Part shown: positions 18,418 to 27,700 of the stretch, piece by piece
Position numbering within the stretch: the first letter of the stretch is position 1
Layout of the letters: each line of letters starts with the position of its first letter
Source of the DNA: Prostheceraeus crozeri
Taxonomy: Eukaryota > Platyhelminthes > Polycladida > Euryleptidae
Direction of reading: 5' to 3'
Assembly (NCBI GenBank): GCA_907163375.1
Contig: CAJQUW010016185.1
Location: forward strand, 1 to 64,000
DNA length: 64,000 nt
The notes under the pieces: generated by a model
Databases searched by the model: none
The model's input: the letters and a program-made list of their open reading frames with translations, nothing else
Told to the model about the DNA's origin: nothing
Translations under genes and position numbers: made by a program

Positions 18418-19695
18418 ATGGAGTGTAAAACTTCCGGTTTTTGTTTGTTCGATCAACAAGCCATACAGACAGATATTCTTAGTTCAAGTATTGTAGATTA
18501 TCATCCTCGAACAGCTGAGAATGCTGGCCCCATTGAATTTGTTATTCCTGGTGGTAGTGATGACTACATAGATTTGAGTTATGCGATGCTTGATTTGAGG
18601 TTTAGAATTCAGCAAGCAGATGGAACTGCTATTGACGATGCACATAAAGTTGGACTGAACAATTTACCATTGACTACATTACTTCGTGATGTTTCTCTAA
18701 CGATTGGAGAGCAGCAAGAGGAAGGTGGTCAAAGCGATTATCCCTATAAATCATATTTCAATCATGTATCACAGTTTCATCCAGCAGCACAAAAAAATCA
18801 TATGGAAGCCATGGGATGGTACAGAGATGAAGCAGGAAAATTTGATGTTGAAACAAACAGTGGCTTTGTAAAGCGATCTGCTATGATTAAAGATAGTAGA
18901 GTATGTCAGCTATATGGTCCGCTGAATTTAGACTTCTTTAGACAGTCAAAGTTTTTACTCTGTAATACCAGCATGCGACTCAAGCTGACATTGAATAAGC
19001 CTGAATTTGCGCTGAATGCATTTGCTAAAGTTGACAATTTTAGAATTCATGTGGAAGATATTGCACTTTACATTCGTCGAGTAGTACCGAATCCAAGTGT
19101 CATTAGAGGGCATGCTGAAGGCCTTAACCGCCAAAATGCCATTTACCCCATTCAGCATACAAAGCTTCTCACCTTTACAATTCCGAAAGATCAAAAGAGT
19201 TTCATGAAAGATGGCCTCTTTCCATCGGAAGCACCGAAGCTCCTCATGGTGGCAATGGTTGAAAATGATGCATTTAATGGTAATATAAAGAAGAATCCTT
19301 TCAATTTTAAACACAATCAGTTAAGTGAAATTGCTTTACGTGTAAATGGTGAGAGTCATCCTGGTCCACCCTACAAACCAGATTTTGCTTCGGATCAATT
19401 TATGCGCAGTTATGTTGATTTTATGGATTTTTTTGGCTTTTACAATACGGATGACACCAACGGACTGACTATGAAAGAGTTTAAGAGTGGATATACTATT
19501 TATGCATTTGATTTGACTGCTGACAGCGATATTAGTGCACCCTATCGTCAAGCGAACGTGCCTCATAATATTCGTTTGGATTTGACGTTCAAAAGAACAC
19601 TACCTGAGACGATCAATGTATTAATTTATGCAGTCTTCGATTCAAATATTGAAATTACAAAGTATCGTGACGTGATTCTTCAGTATAATCGTTAA
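18418..19695 (+). CDS. major capsid protein candidate (F54H12.2-like family)
   Basis: The 425-residue, beta-rich protein opens MECKTSGFCLFDQQAIQTDI and is homologous to 62354-63625 in element 2 (423 aa) with many shared blocks: PYKSYF/PYLGYF, CQLYGPLNLDFFRQS, NDAFNGNIKKNPFNF, NTDDTNGLT, YAFDLTAD, INVLIYAVFDS. I recognise the family as the one annotated F54H12.2-like in many invertebrate genomes. Its length, beta content, conserved partnership with ATPase, integrase and protease, and position make a hexon-like double jelly-roll capsid protein the best reading; this is inference, not read from motifs. The stop and the next ATG overlap (TAATG). Confidence 0.72.
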   Translation: MECKTSGFCLFDQQAIQTDILSSSIVDYHPRTAENAGPIEFVIPGGSDDYIDLSYAMLDLRFRIQQADGTAIDDAHKVGLNNLPLTTLLRDVSLTIGEQQEEGGQSDYPYKSYFNHVSQFHPAAQKNHMEAMGWYRDEAGKFDVETNSGFVKRSAMIKDSRVCQLYGPLNLDFFRQSKFLLCNTSMRLKLTLNKPEFALNAFAKVDNFRIHVEDIALYIRRVVPNPSVIRGHAEGLNRQNAIYPIQHTKLLTFTIPKDQKSFMKDGLFPSEAPKLLMVAMVENDAFNGNIKKNPFNFKHNQLSEIALRVNGESHPGPPYKPDFASDQFMRSYVDFMDFFGFYNTDDTNGLTMKEFKSGYTIYAFDLTADSDISAPYRQANVPHNIRLDLTFKRTLPETINVLIYAVFDSNIEITKYRDVILQYNR

Positions 19696-20156
19696 TGAGT
19701 TGGTTGACTGCTGACGATATTAAGACTAAAGTGCAGCGTAATGCAGACGAAGCGACGTTGAAAGCTTTCGATAATGTCTATTCACTCGATACCTTACCAC
19801 CTGCAGTAAATCACTATCCCATCTTTATTGTGCTAAACACTCATTCACAGAATTTAGGCGGTGAGCATTGGAAAGCGATCTTTATTGGAGAAGACCGACG
19901 TGGTGAACTATTTGACTCTCTTGCTCAACCTCCAAATATACCAACACAGCAGTGGTTGAGAAAACATACGCGTCAATATCATCGAAATGAACGCATACTA
20001 CAACATCCACTTTCATCAACGTGTGGTGCTTTTGTACTGTACTTCATCTTAAAACGTTTACATGTATCTCGATTTGCATCTATTATTCAAAACTTTTCAT
20101 GTAATCCATCCTCTAATGAAAAAATGATTTGTAAGTTCTATCATGATTTGAAATAA
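19695..20156 (+). CDS. adenain/Ulp1-type cysteine protease
   Basis: The 153-residue protein has the catalytic order His, Asp, Gln, Cys: H58 in GGEHWKAIFI, D74 in GELFDSLA, Q103 and C110 in LQHPLSSTCGAF. This is the adenovirus protease fold family (C5/C48), standard in Polintons, where it matures virion proteins. Its ATG overlaps the capsid stop. The homologue in element 2 starts at 63625. The likely substrates are the basic proteins with Q(K/R)GG words. Confidence 0.9.
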   Translation: MSWLTADDIKTKVQRNADEATLKAFDNVYSLDTLPPAVNHYPIFIVLNTHSQNLGGEHWKAIFIGEDRRGELFDSLAQPPNIPTQQWLRKHTRQYHRNERILQHPLSSTCGAFVLYFILKRLHVSRFASIIQNFSCNPSSNEKMICKFYHDLK

Positions 20157-20182
20157 AAACATCATGTTGGAAAAATTGTTTT

Positions 20183-20728
20183 TTATTTTACAATCCGCTG
20201 GGTACGTACATACTCAATGAGATAGTCTAGGATCATATTTGCTTGTACATGAGATTTTAGTCCAGTAATGATCACTTTACTATTATGAAAGATTGCCACA
20301 TGCACAGGTAACCAACAACTAATGAGAGCTGCAGGAAAAAGTTCGGGTTCATAACACAAACTGTAACTGCTGGTACGAATCTTCAAAAATGATAGACTGT
20401 CACTCAATTGAGTAGAGATCACCATATTGTCCACAGTCAGATTCGACATCACACACCTCTCCCTCTTCCATATCCGACGTAGTAGTCTTTGTAGCTCTAA
20501 GCGCATTGACTGCGCTGATGAATGAGAAAGGGCGCCGAGAATCTGTACAGTCCCATTTGGGAAGAGTTGAAGATTTCGTGAATTGTTCATCTTCACCACT
20601 AACATTTGAGGACGGCCCGGGTAATACTTGCTGTTTGGAAGCTGTTGGTGTAATGTTGTGAGATCGATTTTGGTGTAGAGTCTGAAGCGACGGAGAATGT
20701 TGACGATGGTGTAGCGATGGCGCTTCAT
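20183..20728 (-). CDS. TATA-binding-protein-like protein, 181 aa
   Basis: The length equals the conserved TBP core (about 180 aa) and the protein shows both half-repeats. Half 1 (about 36-83) has YYPGRPQMLVVKM then LFPNGTVQILGA. Half 2 (about 121-173) has SLCYEPELFPAALI then AIFHNSKVIITGLKS, very close in pattern to the YEPELFPGLIY...IF.SGK..LTGAK signature. The Phe residues at 56, 131 and 147 occupy places of DNA-intercalating Phe. I chose ATG 20728 because it gives a bare TBP core; the frame is open up to 20872. It overlaps the neighbouring 216-aa frame on the same strand. A viral TBP would direct host RNA polymerase to element promoters. Confidence 0.85.
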   Translation of the reverse strand: MKRHRYTIVNILRRFRLYTKIDLTTLHQQLPNSKYYPGRPQMLVVKMNNSRNLQLFPNGTVQILGALSHSSAQSMRLELQRLLRRIWKRERCVMSNLTVDNMVISTQLSDSLSFLKIRTSSYSLCYEPELFPAALISCWLPVHVAIFHNSKVIITGLKSHVQANMILDYLIEYVRTQRIVK

Positions 20729-21050
20729 GATGAAAGAATGAGTAAATTGAGCGATGTACCTTCCTTTTATACTTTTCCCAACTACCTTGATGAAATGTGA
20801 AGTTAGTATGAAGTTGGGAATGATAGAGTTGAATTCGCCGATTGTTGACGCGCAGCCAGATGCGATTTCCAATACGTGAATGTCTTTTCATATAGAAGTA
20901 TTTCAAGTCCTTCATGATATGATGTAGAGATTGAAAATGACGATAAGATAAAGCAAACTCTCTTCTCACATTTCCAGTTGAATCTTTGAAATAGACGTTT
21001 CGATCATGATCCGTTTCAATACGTTGTAGGGAATCTAATTTCCAACTCAT
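20400..21050 (-). CDS. unknown 216-aa protein, paralogue of its upstream neighbour
   Basis: The first 110 residues match the 118-aa protein at 21073-21429: KLDSLQRIETDHDRNVYFKD against ILDSLQYIRVDRDGNVHFKN, and shared WEKY(K/R)R..HRSI. So the genes arose by tandem duplication. The second half (His/Ser-rich, then acidic DMEEGEVCDVESDCG) has no partner and overlaps the TBP-like gene in another frame over 20400-20728; it may be overprinted or an accident. An octamer ATGCAAAT lies 27 bases upstream of the ATG on this strand. The N-terminal pattern of a strand-rich segment followed by LS.R.F..LH.IM faintly recalls PC4-type transcription cofactors, but this is only a suggestion. Confidence 0.6.
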   Translation of the reverse strand: MSWKLDSLQRIETDHDRNVYFKDSTGNVRREFALSYRHFQSLHHIMKDLKYFYMKRHSRIGNRIWLRVNNRRIQLYHSQLHTNFTFHQGSWEKYKRKVHRSIYSFFHHEAPSLHHRQHSPSLQTLHQNRSHNITPTASKQQVLPGPSSNVSGEDEQFTKSSTLPKWDCTDSRRPFSFISAVNALRATKTTTSDMEEGEVCDVESDCGQYGDLYSIE

Positions 21051-21072
21051 GATGCGTGGTAGTCATGTCTGA

Positions 21073-21429
21073 TTAAGATTTGCATAGTAGGGCGATGAAC
21101 TCACGACGAATAAATGTCATGATGGAGCGATGTATATATCTTCTATACTTCTCCCAATTGTATTTGCGAAATGAGAAACAGTTTGCGGAATGAGAATGGT
21201 AGATTTGAATTTCATTTCTGTAATGTTGAAGCCAAACTTGATCACCCAAGGAGATGAATCTTAATGTTTCAAAATATTCCAAATCCCTCATGATATCATT
21301 GAGGTTGACAAATTGTCGCCATGTTAATGTAATTCCTCTTGATGTATGACCATGAGAATTTTTGAAATGTACGTTTCCATCACGGTCAACTCTGATATAT
21401 TGTAGAGAGTCCAAAATCCAAGTCTTCAT
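21073..21429 (-). CDS. unknown 118-aa protein, paralogue of the 216-aa protein
   Basis: The frame from ATG 21429 covers exactly the conserved part of the pair: ILDSLQYIRVDRDGNVHF, LTWRQFVNLNDIMRDLEYF, and WEKYRRYIHRSIMTFI. It stops 23 bases before the start of its paralogue and lies back to back with the 465-aa gene, only 35 bases between the two ATGs. Function unknown; the neighbourhood with TBP suggests a role in transcription. Confidence 0.65.
   Translation of the reverse strand: MKTWILDSLQYIRVDRDGNVHFKNSHGHTSRGITLTWRQFVNLNDIMRDLEYFETLRFISLGDQVWLQHYRNEIQIYHSHSANCFSFRKYNWEKYRRYIHRSIMTFIRREFIALLCKS
21078..21085 (-). promoter_or_regulatory. octamer ATGCAAAT on the minus strand
   Basis: The minus strand reads ATGCAAAT, 27 bases before the ATG at 21050 of the 216-aa gene, and next to the end of the 118-aa gene. 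It shows the same orientation and spacing rule as the plus-strand sites. Confidence 0.55.
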
Positions 21430-21435
21430 GATGTT

Positions 21436-21443
21436 ATGCAAAG
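21436..21443 (+). promoter_or_regulatory. octamer ATGCAAAG in the divergent gap
   Basis: ATGCAAAG lies 21 bases before ATG 21465 and 6 bases from the divergent ATG at 21429. The whole promoter space between the two genes is 35 bases, so this motif is almost all there is. Confidence 0.55.
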
Positions 21444-21464
21444 TTGCAGATTAGCAATATAAAA

Positions 21465-22862
21465 ATGTCGTTTTATCATATTTTGCTTAGCAATGCGGCT
21501 ACAAAGAGATTTACTAGTAATCGAGCTGCACTCTTTTCTACTCCCATTGATCATGCACAACAGCTAAATGGAAATTGGGAAGTGGGTGTCACTCAACTTG
21601 TTTATAGCAACTGTGTCTATACTTTTGATCATGAGGTGATGACTATTAATATGAGGCGTACAGCTGCTTACCAATGTGAAAAGGGGTGCCGAGTATACAT
21701 TCCACAGTGGTCAAAGAAAGATCTCTTATCATGTAAAAAGTTTATATATGATTTCTTGAATAAAGCGTGTAAACATATTGTCCAATTTACTCCGCACAAT
21801 GATGATTATAATTATGTACATCATGTAGTTGAGAAAGATTGGATTGTTGGTTTAAGTCCAAGTTTAAGAAATGATTTAGGCTACCTCGCTAGCGCCTTAA
21901 CAAGCTATGATAATTTTAACGTTAATTACCACATAAGTGGTCATAAACAGTTAATATATCGAGAGGAAGCTTATTATGTAGATCTTATTCCAAGAAATGA
22001 GAAGACGTTGGTGAAGAAGATTGTGATTAAGCCAAGAAAGACAAACATGACTCCTGAAACATTATTGAAGAAATTTAATTATCTCCTTCGAGTTGATGGT
22101 AAACAAGTGGCAACATTGACTTATATCAAATCATCTAATCATATTGCAATAAGCAAATTAAATGATGATGATCTAGTATTAGTTTGTTCAAAAGATTTTC
22201 ATCAGTTCTTACGACATCGTTCTGCAGCTGTTCATGGAAAATCTGATATGCAACATTTACCATGTGAAAGGCCAAATCAATTTGATACAGAATGGGCCGC
22301 ATCTTTATACAGAAAGTGTGTAGAGCCTTTTGGTGGTTTCTTACATGAAACAAGAGTGTTGATGCCTCGCATTATTACTTCGGTTAAATTGGTTGTAGAT
22401 TATTTAAATGAAGTGATTAATGAGCAACATATTTCATTTTCTGAAAAAGAAGGTACTTTGTCTCTCACTATAAATGGAAAAGGTATTGAACTAATTATGG
22501 ATAAAACTCTAATGGACATTTTGGGTTTTGATCAAAATATCTTTAAAAGTGGTACTGTAACCAAAGCTAGCGCAGACATGTCGCTATCGCGTCGTATTAA
22601 CTATTTTCAGATATATTCCAATATTGGTGAAGATGTACGTGTGGGAGATGTTGAAGCTCCATTGCTAGCAATGATACCATACCAGCCAAAAAGCTGCAGT
22701 ATTTTATCTGAGCATACTTTCAAGAAAGTGCATTATACAAAGCTGAAATCAAACTACATCCCACAAATTGATATTGCCATTTATGATGATGCTGGTGCGT
22801 TGATTCCTTTTCATAAAGATGCTGTGACAAGTATTACACTCCATTTCCGAATGAAGAGTTAA
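21465..22862 (+). CDS. large conserved protein A, 465 aa, paralogue of protein B
   Basis: The N-terminus carries LLSNAATKRFTSNRAALFST and then LNGNWEVGVTQLVY. The same plan is found in the next gene (NASMNKFPKNKPSDYRVELN, then GEWEVGVSSICY). Proteins with this G.WEVG(V/L)..I.Y signature accompany the F54H12.2-like capsid gene in many invertebrate genomes, as I recall. Both are long and beta-rich with no enzyme motifs, so vertex, spike or minor capsid roles are plausible; this is inference. The ATG at 21465 is 21 bases after an octamer. The gene ends at the octamer of the next. Confidence 0.65.
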   Translation: MSFYHILLSNAATKRFTSNRAALFSTPIDHAQQLNGNWEVGVTQLVYSNCVYTFDHEVMTINMRRTAAYQCEKGCRVYIPQWSKKDLLSCKKFIYDFLNKACKHIVQFTPHNDDYNYVHHVVEKDWIVGLSPSLRNDLGYLASALTSYDNFNVNYHISGHKQLIYREEAYYVDLIPRNEKTLVKKIVIKPRKTNMTPETLLKKFNYLLRVDGKQVATLTYIKSSNHIAISKLNDDDLVLVCSKDFHQFLRHRSAAVHGKSDMQHLPCERPNQFDTEWAASLYRKCVEPFGGFLHETRVLMPRIITSVKLVVDYLNEVINEQHISFSEKEGTLSLTINGKGIELIMDKTLMDILGFDQNIFKSGTVTKASADMSLSRRINYFQIYSNIGEDVRVGDVEAPLLAMIPYQPKSCSILSEHTFKKVHYTKLKSNYIPQIDIAIYDDAGALIPFHKDAVTSITLHFRMKS

Positions 22863-22869
22863 TGCAAAA
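22862..22869 (+). promoter_or_regulatory. octamer ATGCAAAA before protein B
   Basis: ATGCAAAA overlaps the stop codon of protein A. An ATG at 22872 is only 2 bases away, whereas the ATG at 22902 is 32 bases away. The usual spacing therefore favours 22902. Confidence 0.5.
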
Positions 22870-22901
22870 GTATGCTATTATATTTTTCCAATGTGAATAA
22901 T

Positions 22902-24422
22902 ATGGAAAGTGAAAATAAGGACTCGTTTCTAATCTACTTGCCCAGTAATGCTTCTATGAATAAATTTCCCAAAAATAAACCATCAGACTATCGAGTAGAA
23001 TTAAATCGGCCACTGCATTTAGAAGGTGAATGGGAGGTTGGCGTTTCTAGTATTTGCTATGATAGCAATATTCAGAATGTGAATGATTTGGAAGAAATGA
23101 TATTGACTCCTCGCACCCATGATGGAATAACGATGAATAATGCATTCCAGTTCCCATACAATTTAACATCAGATGGAAAATGGAACTATGAATGGATTCA
23201 GATAAAATCAGATTCTTATGAGCCATTTGGGAATGAGAAAATTATTAAGGCATTCAACAGTGGTAATACTTCCATCATGAAGAATAAAAATCAGAAAGCT
23301 TATGAGTTTACTATCTATCATTGGAGTGGGAGACAGTTCCTCCGCTTTCATTCTTTTACTAAAGGTCTTACGCTGAGGTTGGATAGTGAATTCTATCCGC
23401 ATCTTGGTTTTGGCCATGGACTACATCTAACGTCAATTGCTACTGCAAATGTTAGAAAAGTTTATTCAAATCGAATCAACAAATTTCATTATAGATTTAA
23501 AATATTTGATGAAGATGTTGTAGAATGCGAAGAACGCATCATTTTGAAAAAGCGTGGTGTTCAACCTTTATCACTTATTGAGTTAGTAAAACGATGGAAT
23601 GAGACTGTGGGTAAGAAGTATGGAGAAAAAATTATGGCGGACAAAAATAAGTTGGTTATTCAGAAATATAATGACAAACTTACAGTTTATTTCTCTCCAA
23701 CCTTGCGTCATTTTGTAAGACATTATACACCTATTATTGGAAGCGGTGTGGTGTATGCTTCTCATGAATATCACACTAAAGCTGATTCAGTTAATGATGA
23801 ATGGTGGGTGGACATCTATGGCGATCGCATCAAGAAAATTTACCAGTCTTATGAAGAATCTAAAGTTGCTATCAATATAATGCCGCGTCTATATCATACA
23901 GTTGAAAGCTTCATTCATGTAGTAAATCCTTATATACAACAGAAGTTGAAGCATGTGCTGAAAAGTAAATATGATGTAAAGACACACCACATTTCGTTTT
24001 CAATTGAAAATCAACGCGTTGTTCTGAAACTGGGTGATGACATTCAATGTCAATTGAGTAAAAATTTGAAAAAACTCTTTGGCTTTTCAATGCTACAAAC
24101 AGTGTTTGCTGCTGCGCATACGATTGGTATAGAAACACCAATGACACTTGATAAACATGAACAGCACCTTTACATTCAAAGTGATTTGATTCTACCTATT
24201 TCTGTTGGTGAGAAAAAAGAATACATTTTACGTGATTTCATTCATGATAAAGACGCTTCATATGGAATAGTCGAGAAGATGTTTGAATCTATTTTCTATC
24301 ATCCCGTCGTCAAACAAACTATACCCTCTATTGCTATCAAAATTACCAATGGTTTACAAGAGTGCATCCATGTGAAAGATACTAAATCCCTCATAACGTT
24401 AGTGTTTCGGAAAACAAAGTGA
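22902..24422 (+). CDS. large conserved protein B, 506 aa, paralogue of protein A
   Basis: After a short charged start the protein reads FLIYLPSNASMNKFPKNKPS and LEGEWEVGVSSICY, matching protein A. The middle and end show repeated strand-like blocks in both proteins (for example MPRLYHTVESFIHVVNPYI here against MPRIITSVKLVVDYLNEVI in A), so the similarity extends over the whole length. I selected ATG 22902 over 22872 from the octamer spacing and from the alignment with A. No function is known; a virion surface protein is the best guess. Confidence 0.65.
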   Translation: MESENKDSFLIYLPSNASMNKFPKNKPSDYRVELNRPLHLEGEWEVGVSSICYDSNIQNVNDLEEMILTPRTHDGITMNNAFQFPYNLTSDGKWNYEWIQIKSDSYEPFGNEKIIKAFNSGNTSIMKNKNQKAYEFTIYHWSGRQFLRFHSFTKGLTLRLDSEFYPHLGFGHGLHLTSIATANVRKVYSNRINKFHYRFKIFDEDVVECEERIILKKRGVQPLSLIELVKRWNETVGKKYGEKIMADKNKLVIQKYNDKLTVYFSPTLRHFVRHYTPIIGSGVVYASHEYHTKADSVNDEWWVDIYGDRIKKIYQSYEESKVAINIMPRLYHTVESFIHVVNPYIQQKLKHVLKSKYDVKTHHISFSIENQRVVLKLGDDIQCQLSKNLKKLFGFSMLQTVFAAAHTIGIETPMTLDKHEQHLYIQSDLILPISVGEKKEYILRDFIHDKDASYGIVEKMFESIFYHPVVKQTIPSIAIKITNGLQECIHVKDTKSLITLVFRKTK

Positions 24423-24727
24423 AGTCATTGTGATATGTTTATTGAAATATGTACATGAATGTGAAGCAATAGACTTTATACAACATCCACTGAAAATATA
24501 TACATGAGCGCACTTCAATAAACATTGTTATATACAAAAAGTCTTTTTACTTCGTGAAGGGTGGAAATATACAGGGATAGGAAAAATGTCTTTCAGTGGA
24601 AAAGTCATCACATGGGGAATGTACAGATGTGGACACATATTCACAAGGAAAAAACAATCTCATGCGATACATAAAACAACAATGTTTATCTACAGAAATC
24701 AACATCAAAATACTAAGTTAAGGATGA
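24423..24727. terminator. convergent 3' region between protein B and the polymerase
   Basis: Two genes end face to face here. The plus strand has AATAAA in CTTCAATAAACATT near 24518. The minus strand offers AATAAA-like words from TGTTTATTGAAA near 24434. No gene is visible. Confidence 0.45.
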
Positions 24728-27700
24728 TTATGCTAAGACGTCTCCTGAATGTGGTAGTGTGAGTTTAATTCTTTTGGGTGGTGGTATGTTTGTGTCAGGA
24801 TGTCCATGTGGAAGAGATATGTTGTGTTCTAACCAGCACCTCTTATCCTCCCATGCTGAAAGCGCCCGTTTCCTAAAAGTATGAGTTTTGATCTCATGCG
24901 ACTTAGATTTTAAGATTGTCATATTGACAAACGTTATATTTTTATTTCTATAGGCTTTCCTGAAATTCTTATGTTTCATATTTTGCACAATGGATTTTGA
25001 TATGCCTTTAGCGCGCTTAATGCTATCATCACTATCCTTTAATTTCATAGAATACATTTTTGGACGGAGGAGAATCATTTCATCTATTTCCTTCCCTGCT
25101 GTCTCATCCTTAAAGCAGCCAAGTTTTGCCTTATTTTTGATGGAGTAGAGTGGATGATCAGCAGGATAATTTGATGTATCAAAATATCTTTCTAAAGATT
25201 TTCCTACTTCATTGAAATTTAAATCTTTTTGAGTGGTAATACCTAAGAAGAAACTATCTGTATCACCACCCAACAAACGAACCTCTTTTACGAGAGGACA
25301 TGGTTTTAGTATTTTATAAAAGAGTTGGTACATTTCAAGCTTAGAATAATCTAGTACAGCTTGACCAATATAGATGGGTTTGCACAACTCAACTTCAGAT
25401 TTTATCATTTCAACACCTATAAGGTCCTCATCGATAATGTCTCTATCGATGAATAGAGGTGATGAGGTCAATTTGTGATACTTTTGATCATCATTAACTA
25501 GTTTGTAGTTTACGCGCTTTCTGACATCCTCCATCGTCTTACCAAATAGACTGTTGTTCTTATATTTATAAAAATCTTTTTCAAAGTTATTTTGGGCTAG
25601 TGCACGTTTCTGGCTGTTGCTATCAATATATGGCTTGAGGAAGGCTTTCTGTCTAAATTTAATAATGCGGTGAACTCTTTTTAAAATCATACCCATTTCT
25701 AAATAAAATTTTAAGATGCTAAAGTGGACTAGATAGTTTTCTTTATCATACTGGGTGAGTAAAAGTTTGCGACAAGGCTTATAGTCGGGTTGTCCACATG
25801 ATTCTAAATCTTTATGAAATTGTTTCATAAAGTCGGAAAACATATCTTTACTCACTTCACCTGATTCGGGTGCGAGTGGAAAATCTACGGTTTTATGTTT
25901 AATATTATTTGGATAGATTAGATCTATCTCAAAATAATATCCCCAATCACCTTCATCTGGAATTGCTAGTATGTTAGAAGGGTTGGAGAAATGTTGAATA
26001 TCACTATCATCTAACCAGCTAAACTCAGAGTGAGGTAGCGGTTTGGATAATGAACTACCATACAAATTATTTTGGTCATAATACTTCAGATGAGTCTGGT
26101 CATTGCCTACTGTTTCAGATTTTAACCTATGTTTATTTACAAATGTGAGACCACCGCGAATTCCTCGCTCAAATAAATTATACATCTCTGGATCTTGTAA
26201 GAGATGAATGGTCTCACCAGTCATTTTAAAAGCAGACTTAAATGACATGGCTGGCAGACTGACAAAGTGGACGCGATCTAACTTATCTTCTTCTAATGCC
26301 ACTCGTCGAAACTCCTGAAATACATCAGCCAGCAAAAATACATCTAACTTAAGGTAGGCAATCATATATTCACCAAATGTATGGCAGTCAAATTTTATCC
26401 ATGCATCTTGTGCATGATCATAATCTTCGGTGTTACATTCTGCGCCGGTCAAATCATTTTTAAATTTATCTATGGGCGGAAGAGAAGTCTCGCCGAGTTT
26501 ACTAATCGCATCAAAATATGCATATGGAAAGACTCCTTTCCGTGTGATGACTTCATCGGTTAGATTTGGGTATTGTTTCTTAAGATTTTGTGTTAGTGGA
26601 AGAGACTTTAGATTTTGCACGAGAGAGGCCAGTGATGCAGTCATAAATTGGTAGGAATCTAAAAATTTTATATCAAAATAGACCGTCTTATTTTCTTTAG
26701 TTTTATCGACAGGCACTTTTGCTGTCATGGCCATAAACTTCTCTCTCGTTTGCGCTATTACATCAAGCTTCCACTCTTTCATTTGACCTAAACCTCCTTT
26801 TATTATCATATGGCTGTCGTAGCCCTTGAAATTATGGAAAATGACGGGTAATGTACGCCGTTTCATCCTAAGTGAAAAATTGCATTTTGAACAGAGTGCG
26901 TTTCTAAATTTAGCAGTGATGTGATCATGGTCGCGCACTTTCTTAATCTTATCATCGTCAAATGTTTTCCTACATTTGGGGCAAATGTTGCAACTATCAA
27001 ATTTTGCTTGATCATCTGCTGTCATATGCAATGATCTGCGATAGAGTCCACCATCATGTTTTTGTTGAAATTTTACAGCCTGTTCGAGGAATTGTAGGAA
27101 TTGGTAAATACAATCCTCACCTTGCCAGACGCGCATTTTATTTTGCCTACTCCTAAAGTGATCATGCCATACTTCATAGCAGGAAATGGCTGCTGGTCGA
27201 TGGATGTTATCATCGATATAACATTCGATGTCAGCATAGATGACACGAAGAGGACTTAGTTCATCACCATTCTCTCTATATGAAAACTCCTTATCTTTGG
27301 GCATGCGCTCCATTTGCAGTTTACCTCGCTTACACCATTCGTAATGAGTTTCAAATTTAGTTTTCCTCCTAAAGTGGCGAATACATCTGTCGCAGTAATA
27401 TAACTCTCTACTAGAGTTTTCTAAGTGGTGGTATAAGCGAGAGATTTTGGGAATACCGCAGTAGTGCCATTCCTCACTATCATCCTGTTTTACTAATAAC
27501 AGGTTTACTGTACGTTCATAACAACTCGAACGCGAGTTGTAGCGCACACCCTTCAATCCCTTTTCCCAAACATGGAGAACTATTTTGATGTTGTTCAATT
27601 TTTCAAATTTTTCTATATCTTTAATTTTCATATCGTCACTATTACAGTCATCGAAGTTTAATTCATTCTCCCACTGTTGATACTTACTCTTGCGGTATCG

